From NCBI RefSeq assembly GCF_000382145.1, contig NZ_KB907643.1, positions 1 through 59,857 on the forward strand: DNA of 59,857 nucleotides. The letters run 5' to 3'. Position numbers and translations under genes: made by a program. Numbering within the stretch: the stretch's first letter is position 1; the number at the start of each line of letters is the position of its first letter. Source of the stretch: Psychrobacter lutiphocae DSM 21542. GTDB lineage: Bacteria > Pseudomonadota > Gammaproteobacteria > Pseudomonadales > Moraxellaceae. Below the pieces are notes generated by a model. That model was not told where the DNA came from. It did not search any database and saw only the letters and a program-made list of their open reading frames with translations. Positions 1-8,704 of the stretch are shown here, in pieces.

Positions 1-222
1 GTAGATGCTTTTAAGACCATATAGCCAGTAGTTCTTTCTGATGATACCTATGCTTTGAGGATGATAGCCAAAGTCTTTACCTATGCCTTCTAAGGATTTG
101 TTTTGACTGAGTTGATGTAATATAAGCAGTTTGACCCGTGCTCTTGGTTTAGATTCAACTTTTGATAGCTTCAGAAAGTCGTGATCGCTTAACTTATGAT
201 TTCTAGGCGTTATTTTTGGCAT
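1..222 (-). CDS. IS630-like transposase, N-terminal part (cut by window edge)
   Basis: This is an open reading frame of 74 residues that starts with ATG at 222 and is still open at base 1, so only the N-terminus is seen. It begins MPKITPRNHKLSDHDFLKLS and continues with a basic stretch and a segment like a helix-turn-helix (GIGKDFGYHPQSIGIIRKNY). That layout resembles the N-terminal DNA-binding part of IS630/Tc1-mariner-type transposases; the DDE catalytic part would lie outside the window. The A/T-rich stretch directly upstream (about 240-302) holds a 23 bp sequence that recurs at 33846-33868 and may be linked to the element's end. The family assignment is by resemblance only. Whether the gene is intact cannot be judged. 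Confidence 0.55.
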   Translation of the reverse strand, partial: MPKITPRNHKLSDHDFLKLSKVESKPRARVKLLILHQLSQNKSLEGIGKDFGYHPQSIGIIRKNYWLYGLKSIY

Positions 223-278
223 ACTGGCGTCGTAATAGTAAATAATAATTTATTATATATTATTTCTTGGAATTGGTA

Positions 279-301
279 TTAATTTTTAGATTTGGTATTA
301 T
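279..301. repeat. Dispersed 23 bp A/T-rich repeat, copy 1
   Basis: Bases 279-301 are identical to 33846-33868 over 23 bases, in the same orientation. The copy lies about 57 bp upstream of the transposase start. Just left of it (269-279) is GGAATTGGTAT, whose reverse complement appears at 59751-59761. A 23-base exact match between spacers 33 kb apart is unlikely to be chance even in A/T-rich DNA, so a mobile-element end or MITE remnant is the simplest reading. Confidence 0.5.
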
Positions 302-353
302 TTACGCTGTTATTTATCAATGTATTTATAGATCTATTTATAAGGCTATAAAG

Positions 354-393
354 CAAAAAAATGCTTGTAGCACAAACAATGCACTACAAGCAT
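354..393 (-). terminator. Rho-independent terminator of the nuo operon
   Basis: A perfect 10 bp stem (ATGCTTGTAG at 361-370 with CTACAAGCAT at 384-393) is followed, read on the minus strand, by a run of T residues (the A-run at 354-360). It lies about 40 bp past the nuoN stop and is the obvious end of the complex I transcript. Confidence 0.85.
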
Positions 394-432
394 AAGCGTA
401 CAGGCGTAAAAAATCTATTTAAACCATTAAAA

Positions 433-1908
433 CTACCACATGATAGATTGCATTGCCCATAAGATAAAGTTGTTCGGCAAGATACCCACATAGATGACAA
501 TTAAGGTCACCACAAGAACCATCAAGCCACCCACTTGTACACCCCAATGCCAAAGCGCATCGAACTGCATGGTTGGGTTTGGACGCTTAAATAAGGTCAA
601 CATTACACGCAGATAGTAGAATAAACCAATCGCACTACCCACAATAATCATCGCCGCCAACCACCACTGGTGACCATCAACCGCAGCCACAATCGCAAAG
701 AACTTAGTGATAAAACCAGCGGTTAATGGAATACCTGCCATCGACAGTAGCATGACAGTCATAACCCCAGTCAATACCGGACGACGCCAGAATAGACCAC
801 GATAATGAATCAGCTGTGCAGCCTCACCATGCTTTTTAAAGGTGGTAGACATCAAGGTAATCACGCCAAATAGACCAACCGATGTCATGGCGTAAACTGC
901 CATATACATATTAGTCACTGAGTAAGCGCCAGCGCCAATACTAATCACGGCGACCAGCACATAACCCATATGTGCAATAGACGAATACCCCAGTAGACGC
1001 TTTAAGTTAGTTTGACGGACAGCCAACAGGTTACCGAATAAAATAGACAAGGTCGCAATAATTACTAATACTGTCTGTACTGACGGAATCGCCAAAATAG
1101 AAGCATCCAGTAAAAAGCGGATGCCCAGCGCCATCATCGCTACCTTACTGACAGAAGCCAAATAGGTCGCCACAGGTGCTGGTGCCCCTTGATACACATC
1201 GGCTGTCCAAATATGAAACGGTGCTGCTGATAGCTTAAAAGCAATCGCAAAGGTCATCATTGCTGCGCCTAAAACCAATAAAGGTGAATCATAAACATTG
1301 GGTAAAGATTGAGCAATCTCTTTGAACTGCAAGGTCCCTGTGGCGGCATAAATGAAGGCCATCCCCATTAACAAGGTTGCTGATGCTGTGGCTGATAACA
1401 CCAAGTATTTTAAACCAGACTCTAACGAGCGGCTGCGCATAAAGGTATAAGCTAACATGCCGTATAGCGGCACGGACAACAGTTCCAAACTCATAAAGAA
1501 TGAGGCCAGATTATGTGCAGATACCATTAATAAGGCACCGACCGTCGATAATAGCAGTAATAAATACAGCTCTTCTTTGTGGTCTTTAAATGTGCTTAAA
1601 TAAGGATAAGCTAAGGTACAGCAAGCCAAGGCGGCCACCAAAATAACCGCCATATTAAACTGAGCAAAAGGGTCGATGATAAACATACTGCTGATCATCG
1701 GCTGCTCTGACATCCCAAACCAACCTAACATCTGTCCGACTAATACCAACAGCGCCAAGTTTAACCCCAGCACACTTAACGTACCAATTAAAAAATGCGA
1801 GCGTTTAACAGCAATGCCAAGCATCACTATCAACAAGGTGACTACGACCACTAAGATTGGCGCAAAAGGTTGTAACACAGGCCAAGCATTTGCAATAAAA
1901 CTATTCAT
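433..1908 (-). CDS. nuoN: NADH-quinone oxidoreductase subunit N
   Basis: Membrane subunit N of respiratory complex I, one of the three antiporter-like proton-pumping subunits. The 491 residues match the family's usual length (about 485) and are almost entirely hydrophobic, with about 14 membrane segments. The key transmembrane glutamate lies in SLELLSVPLYGMLAY. The conserved block LSAAPFHIWTADVYQGAPAP and the segment RLLGYSSIAHMGY, which carries the broken-helix region, are present. It is the last gene of the nuo operon; its start overlaps the nuoM stop by one base, which suggests translational coupling. A strong terminator follows. The identification is secure. Confidence 0.97.
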   Translation of the reverse strand: MNSFIANAWPVLQPFAPILVVVVTLLIVMLGIAVKRSHFLIGTLSVLGLNLALLVLVGQMLGWFGMSEQPMISSMFIIDPFAQFNMAVILVAALACCTLAYPYLSTFKDHKEELYLLLLLSTVGALLMVSAHNLASFFMSLELLSVPLYGMLAYTFMRSRSLESGLKYLVLSATASATLLMGMAFIYAATGTLQFKEIAQSLPNVYDSPLLVLGAAMMTFAIAFKLSAAPFHIWTADVYQGAPAPVATYLASVSKVAMMALGIRFLLDASILAIPSVQTVLVIIATLSILFGNLLAVRQTNLKRLLGYSSIAHMGYVLVAVISIGAGAYSVTNMYMAVYAMTSVGLFGVITLMSTTFKKHGEAAQLIHYRGLFWRRPVLTGVMTVMLLSMAGIPLTAGFITKFFAIVAAVDGHQWWLAAMIIVGSAIGLFYYLRVMLTLFKRPNPTMQFDALWHWGVQVGGLMVLVVTLIVIYVGILPNNFILWAMQSIMW

Positions 1909-3671
1909 TAGCGCACCTCCCCTGTGGTAACAGTCGACTGTATGGTCTCAATGGCATCAAAATGAACCACATCATGGTAGGTATAAGCATTATTAATCCA
2001 CTGCATCGCATGACTTGAGGTATCCAGTACGGTTTGTGGAAACAGACCCAGCCACACCAGTCCGATTGCTAGCACCAATAACAGTGCCAACTCACGACGG
2101 TTTAAATCATATAGTTTTAGCGTTTTCTTACGATAAGTCTGTTCGACGTAACTTGGATTTTGCACTGTTTTAATATCTGAGTCTTCAAGCTCTGATGCCA
2201 AAACCATGTCTGGCATACGTGCTGCTTTCGCTTTTAAATGAGCCATTTTTCGAGCTTGAGTTTCGGCTTCTAGTGCCTCTAAATCAGGCAAGGTTTTTTC
2301 ACCGAATAAGGCACGATAAATAATAATTAATGAATACAAACCCGCCCATACTAAGCTGAAGGTTGCAAATACCACAAAGATTGGATACTGCTCAAAAGAG
2401 CCCATTAAAATTAAAAACTCACCAATAAAGTTACCTGTGCCCGGAATACCCAATAAAGCGGCACAGAAGAACATCAGTAGCGGCGCGTAATAACGGAACT
2501 GCCCCCACATACCACCGATTAGTGGTAGCTCACGCGTGTGCATGCGCTCATATAACTGACCGGCCATAATGAACAACGCTGCCGAAGCTAAGCCATGCGC
2601 TAGCATCTGCACCATTAAGCCTTGCAAGCTAATTAACGTACCAGCATAGACTGCCAATACCACAAATCCCATGTGCGACACACTGGTGTATGCCAACAGA
2701 CGCTTGATATCCGTCTGTACAAATGCCATCCAAGCACCATAAAAAATACCAATCGTACCTAAAGTAATGGCAATCGGTGCAAACTCTTGTGACGCTGCTG
2801 GGAAAAACGGCAATACGAAGCGAATTAAACCATAAGCTGCCGTTTTAATTAAGATACCTGCCAAGTCGACAGAACCTGCGGTCGGTGCTTGTGCGTGGGC
2901 ATCTGGCAGCCAACCGTGAAATGGCATCACTGGCAGCTTAACCGCAAAGCCGATAAAGAAGCACAGCATGATTGGATATTCCCAACCGCCCAACTGTGTG
3001 CCTAATAAGTCATTGTAATTAAAGCTAAATACACCAGAGTTTTGATAGTTGATAATGACCAACAGCAAAATACCAACCAGCATGACTAGGCCAGAGGCTT
3101 GGGTATAAATAAAGAACTTAGTGGCCGCATATTCCTTAGTCTTACCATTGGTAGCATTATGCCCCCAGATTGCAATTAGGAAATAGATAGGAACCAGCAT
3201 CATCTCCCAGAAGAAGAAGAATAAGAACAGGTCAATGGCCAAAAATACACCGATAACCCCGCCCAAGCTCCATAACAGATTAAGATGGAAGAAGCCAACA
3301 CGGCGCTGAATTTCACCCCATGAACAGCCGACTGCCATAATCCCTAAGAAGGCGGTGAGCGACACCATCATCAATGACATGCCATCTAATGCTAAGTGAA
3401 AGCTAATACCAAAGCTGTCAATCCAAGGCACGATAAATTCTGCAAACCAAGGCAGTTTGGCATCCGTTGCTAATACCTGCTCGCTCATGCCTGAGAACCC
3501 ACCTTCACGCCATAAGATTAAGGTAAGCGCAAAGGTAATTATCATACCAATGAGGGCAATCCAGCGTGGCCAACGGTTATTAATTTTTTCTACTAGCCAA
3601 CACAGTGTCCCTGCGATAAAGGGCGTTGCAATTAATGCTGGCAATATCCAAGCTAATTGAAGTTCTGTCAT
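1908..3671 (-). CDS. nuoM: NADH-quinone oxidoreductase subunit M
   Basis: Antiporter-like proton-pumping membrane subunit M of complex I. The proton-channel glutamate is in FFWEMMLVPIYFLIAIWG, the conserved lysine region in KLPVMPFHGWLPDAHAQAP, and the central broken helix in RLLAYTSVSHMGF. At 587 residues it is longer than the usual roughly 510. The extra length is a charged linker near residues 470-525 (LEAETQARKMAHLKAKAARM and onward) placed just before the last membrane helices, plus a short hydrophilic C-terminal tail. It sits one base after nuoL and overlaps nuoN by one base. The enzymatic core looks complete, so the extra segment is probably tolerated on a surface loop; that is inference. 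Confidence 0.97.
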   Translation of the reverse strand: MTELQLAWILPALIATPFIAGTLCWLVEKINNRWPRWIALIGMIITFALTLILWREGGFSGMSEQVLATDAKLPWFAEFIVPWIDSFGISFHLALDGMSLMMVSLTAFLGIMAVGCSWGEIQRRVGFFHLNLLWSLGGVIGVFLAIDLFLFFFFWEMMLVPIYFLIAIWGHNATNGKTKEYAATKFFIYTQASGLVMLVGILLLVIINYQNSGVFSFNYNDLLGTQLGGWEYPIMLCFFIGFAVKLPVMPFHGWLPDAHAQAPTAGSVDLAGILIKTAAYGLIRFVLPFFPAASQEFAPIAITLGTIGIFYGAWMAFVQTDIKRLLAYTSVSHMGFVVLAVYAGTLISLQGLMVQMLAHGLASAALFIMAGQLYERMHTRELPLIGGMWGQFRYYAPLLMFFCAALLGIPGTGNFIGEFLILMGSFEQYPIFVVFATFSLVWAGLYSLIIIYRALFGEKTLPDLEALEAETQARKMAHLKAKAARMPDMVLASELEDSDIKTVQNPSYVEQTYRKKTLKLYDLNRRELALLLVLAIGLVWLGLFPQTVLDTSSHAMQWINNAYTYHDVVHFDAIETIQSTVTTGEVR

Positions 3672-3672
3672 C

Positions 3673-5547
3673 TTAAATCACCGTCGTCATGACTAGTATC
3701 AATAACACTGCCATCCCCAGTCCAAAGCTTGCAGCATATCCTCGAAGCGAGCCTGTTTGTGTCATGGCCATTACCTTATTACCTGCTGAAGCAATAGCGG
3801 GTAATAAGTTCCATGTTTTGTCGACAGGATCTGATTTGAGTAATTTGCCAATAAGTAAAAATGGTTTTACAAACAATAAGTCATACAAGGCATCAAAACC
3901 AAGACCGTGATAGCACCAGTAATAAATGGCACCACCCACACTAGAGGCTTTAAATTTAGCCAATAATTTGCCCTTGTTTGCCACATACAATAAGAAAGCT
4001 AGGATAAGTCCTGCTGCCATAGCACCCATAGCGATAAACTCTGCGGTATGTTTGCCATGCGCATTACCGGCTTGCTCTAACAGATGCCCCACACTCTCAG
4101 GCAACACCCCTTGTAATGGTGGCGTAATAAGCGCACCCACTGCAGTGGATAATACGAGCAACACCACTAAGGGAAGCTGATACGACAATCCAGATAGCTT
4201 GTGAGCTGGCGTCTTTTCTTCGCCGAAGAAAGTAAACCAAATCATACGGAACGTATAAAGTGAGGTTAAGAACGCACCGAACACACCCATGTAAAACAGA
4301 ACCTGATGACCAGTGGCATAGCTTTCCCAAAGAATGGCTTCTTTTGAATAAAAGCCGACTGTCACCCAAGGAATAGCAGCCAATGCACCGCCACCAATCA
4401 CAAAGCACCAAAATACCAATGGAATCTTTTTGCGTAAGCCGCCCATTTTGAAAATATTTTGTTCGTGATGAACAGCGATAATCACCGCTCCTGATGACAA
4501 GAATAATAAAGCTTTAAAGAAAGCATGGGTCATTAGATGGAAGACAGCGCCCTGCCATGCACCAACGCCCAGAGCTAAGAACATGTAACCAATTTGGCTC
4601 ATGGTCGAGTACGCTAGAATACGTTTGATGTCGGTCTGTGCCAATGCACAGAAGCCAGCGACTACCAAAGTAATGGCACCCACAGCACCCACCCAGTACA
4701 ATAAAATCTCTGGGGTTAGCATAAATAGTGGATGTAAACGCGCAATCAAATAAACGCCGGCCGTTACCATAGTAGCCGCGTGAATAAGCGCTGAAACTGG
4801 TGTCGGGCCTGCCATCGCATCTGCAAGCCAAGTATGTAATGGAATCTGAGCTGACTTACCCATCGCACCGCCAACCAACATCATGGTGGCTAGAACTAAG
4901 GTTGGGTTGTTCACCTCAAACATCTGCGGTGCACGGATAATAATGTCTTGAATATTAAGCGTGCCAAATTCACGGAACAATAAGAACAAGCCAAAGGCTA
5001 AAAATACGTCACCGATACGAGTCACGGTAAAGGCTTTCATGGCTGCACGACCATTGGCTCTATTTTCATAATAGTAGCCAATCAACAAATACGAACAAAT
5101 ACCAACCCCTTCCCAACCTAGGTATAGCAGCAATAAGTTGTCCGACAATACCAGTAACAACATACTGGCAACGAACAAATTCATATAGCTAAAAAAGCGA
5201 CTAAAGCCTTTATCGCCTTGCATATACCAAGAGGCGAATAGGTGAATTAAAAAGCCAACACCAGTAATTACCCCCGTCATAGTCAGGGCTAAGCCATCAA
5301 AGTTTAAGCCAAAAGCTGGTGCAAAGTCACCCACTTGTAACCAAGTCCATAAGGGCACATTAATGACAGTGCTAGGATCATATTGGCCTAGGTAGCTAAC
5401 AGAGGCAATCAGCGCACACAGTGCTGATAGCCCCATGCTGCCCACACCCAGATATTTTGCTGCTTGTTCTGATAAATGATCTCGTCTAAACGCTAAGATT
5501 AAAAAACTTATCGCTGGCAAGATGAAGGTTAATGCTAAAAAACTCAT
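3673..5547 (-). CDS. nuoL: NADH-quinone oxidoreductase subunit L
   Basis: Largest antiporter-like membrane subunit of complex I, at the distal end of the membrane arm. The length of 624 residues is normal for the family (about 610). Key features are the glutamate in YLGWEGVGICSYLLIGYYYE, the lysine region AMGKSAQIPLHTWLADAMAG, the histidine-rich segment HAATMVTAGVYLIARLHPLF, and RILAYSTMSQIGYM. The C-terminus contains the amphipathic lateral helix and the anchoring helix expected of NuoL. It lies between nuoK (4 bp gap) and nuoM (1 bp gap), the standard order. There are no signs of damage. Confidence 0.97.
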   Translation of the reverse strand: MSFLALTFILPAISFLILAFRRDHLSEQAAKYLGVGSMGLSALCALIASVSYLGQYDPSTVINVPLWTWLQVGDFAPAFGLNFDGLALTMTGVITGVGFLIHLFASWYMQGDKGFSRFFSYMNLFVASMLLLVLSDNLLLLYLGWEGVGICSYLLIGYYYENRANGRAAMKAFTVTRIGDVFLAFGLFLLFREFGTLNIQDIIIRAPQMFEVNNPTLVLATMMLVGGAMGKSAQIPLHTWLADAMAGPTPVSALIHAATMVTAGVYLIARLHPLFMLTPEILLYWVGAVGAITLVVAGFCALAQTDIKRILAYSTMSQIGYMFLALGVGAWQGAVFHLMTHAFFKALLFLSSGAVIIAVHHEQNIFKMGGLRKKIPLVFWCFVIGGGALAAIPWVTVGFYSKEAILWESYATGHQVLFYMGVFGAFLTSLYTFRMIWFTFFGEEKTPAHKLSGLSYQLPLVVLLVLSTAVGALITPPLQGVLPESVGHLLEQAGNAHGKHTAEFIAMGAMAAGLILAFLLYVANKGKLLAKFKASSVGGAIYYWCYHGLGFDALYDLLFVKPFLLIGKLLKSDPVDKTWNLLPAIASAGNKVMAMTQTGSLRGYAASFGLGMAVLLILVMTTVI

Positions 5548-5551
5548 GATA

Positions 5552-6229
5552 TTAACCTCTCATCTCATTGGCCGTATCCACATCTAAGTGACCACGACGA
5601 TGGTAGAATTGTAATAAGATGGCCAAGCCCAATGAGGCTTCAGCGGCTGCCAATGTTAAGATAAAGATAAACATAATTTGACCATCTGCACTTAACCAAT
5701 GACTACCAGCAACAATGAAGGCCAAACCAGCAGCACTCATCATAATCTCTAGGCTCATTAGCATAAATAAGAAGTTGCGACGTACCATAACCCCACATAA
5801 GCCAATCGCAAAAATAATACCGGCTAAAATCAGGCCATGCTCCATCGGAATGGGTCCAAGCATAGAGGCTTGCGCAGCATCGTTAATTTGTGGTGCCTGC
5901 ATCATTTCAATTGGCTTCATCTCCAGTGTTTGCACTGTTGCCACTTCACCAGCATCAGCCAATTGACCCAGCTCTTGCTCAGCGACAACCTGTTGCTCGG
6001 CATCTGCATCGTCCACAACCACTTGTTCTATTACTGCTTGTTCTGCTGCTGCGACATCGCCCAGCTCACCCAGTCTAGCTGCTTCTTGTTGTTCAGCTTG
6101 ACCTGCGTCAGCCAGCTCATCGGCATCAATAAACAAACTGCCTTCAACCGCTTGCAACACTTCATCTAATTGAGTTGCCTGACTTGCAGGAGCGTCGGTC
6201 ATAACTGTTTCAGAGGTTGCCGTAGCCAT
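5552..6229 (-). CDS. nuoK: NADH-quinone oxidoreductase subunit K with a long acidic N-terminal extension
   Basis: The last 103 residues, from [15 protein letters not shown] on, are a normal NuoK with three membrane helices, including the intramembrane glutamates of [10 protein letters not shown] and [14 protein letters not shown] and the usual C-terminal EMRG. In front of it are about 122 residues rich in Ala, Glu, Asp and Gln (for example [20 protein letters not shown]), with no membrane segment and no recognised domain. NuoK is normally about 100 residues. The long start is favoured: ATG at 6229 overlaps the nuoJ stop in a TAATG arrangement and is preceded by a strong Shine-Dalgarno (AAGGAGGAGAG) inside the last nuoJ codons, whereas the ATG at 5863 has no ribosome binding site. 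Whether the extension is cleaved or retained is unknown. Confidence 0.93.
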   Translation of the reverse strand: MATATSETVMTDAPASQATQLDEVLQAVEGSLFIDADELADAGQAEQQEAARLGELGDVAAAEQAVIEQVVVDDADAEQQVVAEQELGQLADAGEVATVQTLEMKPIEMMQAPQINDAAQASMLGPIPMEHGLILAGIIFAIGLCGVMVRRNFLFMLMSLEIMMSAAGLAFIVAGSHWLSADGQIMFIFILTLAAAEASLGLAILLQFYHRRGHLDVDTANEMRG

Positions 6230-6966
6230 TAACTCTCCTCCTTATTATGCAAGTTGTTCTGCGATTTGTGCACGCTTTGTTCCTTAGTTTGTAAGAACTG
6301 ACGGGCATCAACAGGTCGATAATCGTACGACTCTGATGCGCCCTCATTTGTCATTTGTTCAGACAACGTTTTTTTGGATCCAAGCTGATTAGGTGAGCGG
6401 CTGGTATGACTTTCATTTTCATCATCCAGTGCTTTTTTGCCCAAATGATAAGCAGCCACCAGTGCCGCTAATAACAGCATGGCCGCTACTTCTACCAGTA
6501 ATAAATACTCAGTAAACAAGGCTGTACCTACCTGTTTGGCCGATACAGTTTGCGCACCCACCATGGTCACAACTGTCTCTTCGTGATAACTATTGCCCAG
6601 TGACAGCATATAAATTAATACCACAGCAATCACAAAGCTCAGTGCTGCAGGTACTGCCCAAGTGTCAGAAGACAGCCACAGATTTTCACGCTCATCATTT
6701 TTGACACCTAAATTAAGCATCATAATGACAAACACGAACAACACTAAAATCGCCCCGGCATAAACAATCACTTGTAATGCACCTGCAAAAGGCGCACCCA
6801 TAATGAAGAAGATGCCAGCCAGCGCTAACAAAGAAACAATCATGGATAAAATTGCATGCACTGGATTTGCCAACATAATTACCCGTAAGCTGGCAAGGAT
6901 GGCGACAAAACCCAATGCATAGAACCCAACTAAGGGCGTATTATCAAACCAATGTAGCCAACTCAT
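6229..6966 (-). CDS. nuoJ: NADH-quinone oxidoreductase subunit J
   Basis: Membrane subunit J of complex I. Five membrane helices are visible in residues 1-170, including the conserved third-helix region [20 protein letters not shown], which contains the pi-bulge helix that moves during turnover. At 245 residues it is longer than the common 170-200. Residues after about 175 form a hydrophilic Ser/Asn/Glu-rich tail ([20 protein letters not shown] and onward) with no clear homology. The tail's last codons contain the ribosome binding site of nuoK. Its start overlaps the nuoI stop by four bases, typical of coupled translation. Confidence 0.95.
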   Translation of the reverse strand: MSWLHWFDNTPLVGFYALGFVAILASLRVIMLANPVHAILSMIVSLLALAGIFFIMGAPFAGALQVIVYAGAILVLFVFVIMMLNLGVKNDERENLWLSSDTWAVPAALSFVIAVVLIYMLSLGNSYHEETVVTMVGAQTVSAKQVGTALFTEYLLLVEVAAMLLLAALVAAYHLGKKALDDENESHTSRSPNQLGSKKTLSEQMTNEGASESYDYRPVDARQFLQTKEQSVHKSQNNLHNKEES

Positions 6967-7511
6967 GGCAATAGGCTCCTTAAATCAACTGGTTCTGCTT
7001 CATTTTTGGCAGCCCCTTTCGGTTTGTCTTTGATCGCCATACCACTGACACGGTAATAGTTATAATCTGGATATTTACCTGGTCCTGAGATGAGCAAATG
7101 CTCTTTTTCGTAAACCAAGTCTTGGCGCACATACTCACTTAATTCAAAATCTGGGGTGAGCTGAATGGCAGTCGTTGGGCACGCCTCTTCGCACATGCCA
7201 CAAAATACACAGCGTGAGAAGTTAATGCGGAAAAATTCAGGATACCAGCGCCCATCTTCACGTTCTGCTTTTTGTAGTGAAATACAAGAAACTGGGCAAG
7301 CTACCGCACATAAGTTGCACGCCACACAGCGCTCATCGCCGTCTGGGTCACGGGTTAATACAATACGTCCCCGAAAACGTGGGGGCACAGGAACCGGCTG
7401 TTCTGGATACAATATTGTATCTCTTGGTCTTAACGCATGACTGTTAACCATCCACATAGAGCGCACAATGGTAAACATGCCCACGACTGTATTTTTCAAC
7501 GTTTTAAACAT
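6963..7511 (-). CDS. nuoI: NADH-quinone oxidoreductase subunit I (2x 4Fe-4S)
   Basis: Peripheral-arm subunit that carries electrons to the terminal N2 cluster. Two ferredoxin-type 4Fe-4S motifs are visible, [15 protein letters not shown] and [15 protein letters not shown], which bind clusters N6a and N6b. The length of 182 residues and the amphipathic N-terminus ([20 protein letters not shown]) fit the family. It overlaps nuoJ by four bases. It is separated from nuoH by an unusually loose 151 bp spacer that shows no other gene. Confidence 0.97.
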   Translation of the reverse strand: MFKTLKNTVVGMFTIVRSMWMVNSHALRPRDTILYPEQPVPVPPRFRGRIVLTRDPDGDERCVACNLCAVACPVSCISLQKAEREDGRWYPEFFRINFSRCVFCGMCEEACPTTAIQLTPDFELSEYVRQDLVYEKEHLLISGPGKYPDYNYYRVSGMAIKDKPKGAAKNEAEPVDLRSLLP

Positions 7512-7662
7512 GTTAACTTCTCTTTTTGCTTATTAGCGATTGGCGTCGTCAAACCAAAACTTAATCCATTCACAACTTATTTGCTATGTCATCGGTTAAA
7601 GTTTGACGGGCTATATCTCACCTAATAAATAGAAGATTTAAAAACTGATATCTCAATAAAAT

Positions 7663-8703
7663 CTAATTGCTGGCGATCAAAATTAAAGCCGCTGTAATCA
7701 GTAAGTTAATCAAGGTCACTGGCAAGCAGACTTTCCAACCAAAGTTCATCACTTGGTCATATCTTGGGCGCATTAGTGAACCACGAGCCAAGACGAACAT
7801 GGTCATAAAAAATAGGGTCTTAATCATAAACCAGAAGGCTGGTGGCAAAATGGTAAAGCCTAAATTTATCGGCGCATCCCAACCACCAAAGAACAAACAG
7901 GTCATCAAGGCTGAAATTAACACCACGTTGACATATTCACCGATGAAGAACATACCAAATTTCATACCTGAGTATTCAACATGGTAACCTTCCGCCAATT
8001 CTTGCTCGGCTTCTGGTTGGTCAAAGGGGTGTCTGTGGGTCACTGCTACACCGGCAACCACGAAGGTTAAAAAGCCTAAAAACTGTGGGAAGATATTCCA
8101 GTGCCAAAAGCCACCAGTCTGGGCAGCGACAATTTCGCGTAAATTAAATGACCCTGTGATGGCCACGACCCCCATCAAAGACAGACCTAAAAACACCTCA
8201 TAACTGATGGTCTGTGCCGCTGAGCGTAAACCACCTAATAATGAGTATTTGTTTTCAGACGCCCAGCCACCGAACATCACCGCATAGACGGCCATACCAG
8301 CCATGGCAAAGAAGAATAAAATACCTATGTTCCAGTCTGCCACACCTAATGTCGGTGAAATAGGGATAATGACAAATGAGACTAAGGCTGTGAACATGGC
8401 AATCGCTGGCGCCAAGATAAACATAAACTTATCGGCAAACTTAGGTGTCCAATCTTCTTTAAAGAAGATTTTTAGCATATCAGCGACCAGCTGCAATGAG
8501 CCCCAAGGTCCGACACGGTTTGGACCATAACGATCTTGCCAAAGTGCCAGCATACGGCGCTCATAGATAATCATCAAAGCCGCCACAATGACTACCACCA
8601 AAAATATCACCAACGCCTGAGCGACTAAAAATAATATCGACCAAGCTTCCGTGGATAAACTTAAAAAACTCGGTACCTCAGGGATGATTCGCATTGATTC
8701 CAT
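7663..8703 (-). CDS. nuoH: NADH-quinone oxidoreductase subunit H
   Basis: Membrane subunit that forms the quinone-binding tunnel together with NuoB and NuoD. Eight membrane helices are expected from the hydrophobic pattern. The diagnostic motifs [20 protein letters not shown] and the acidic loop [20 protein letters not shown] are present. The 346 residues compare with about 325 in E. coli, the difference being a slightly longer N-terminus. It is separated by one base from nuoG upstream. Confidence 0.97.
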   Translation of the reverse strand: MESMRIIPEVPSFLSLSTEAWSILFLVAQALVIFLVVVIVAALMIIYERRMLALWQDRYGPNRVGPWGSLQLVADMLKIFFKEDWTPKFADKFMFILAPAIAMFTALVSFVIIPISPTLGVADWNIGILFFFAMAGMAVYAVMFGGWASENKYSLLGGLRSAAQTISYEVFLGLSLMGVVAITGSFNLREIVAAQTGGFWHWNIFPQFLGFLTFVVAGVAVTHRHPFDQPEAEQELAEGYHVEYSGMKFGMFFIGEYVNVVLISALMTCLFFGGWDAPINLGFTILPPAFWFMIKTLFFMTMFVLARGSLMRPRYDQVMNFGWKVCLPVTLINLLITAALILIASN

Positions 8704-8704
8704 A

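Noticed and set aside
4097..4831. Two frames of about 105 codons inside nuoL
   Set aside because: They are shadows of nuoL on the same strand in another frame; composition follows the nuoL codons and no start signals exist.
5715..6169. Plus-strand frames opposite the nuoK extension
   Set aside because: The low-complexity nuoK extension gives long open frames on the other strand; none has a start signal, and the minus-strand reading is coupled to nuoJ and continuous with NuoK.
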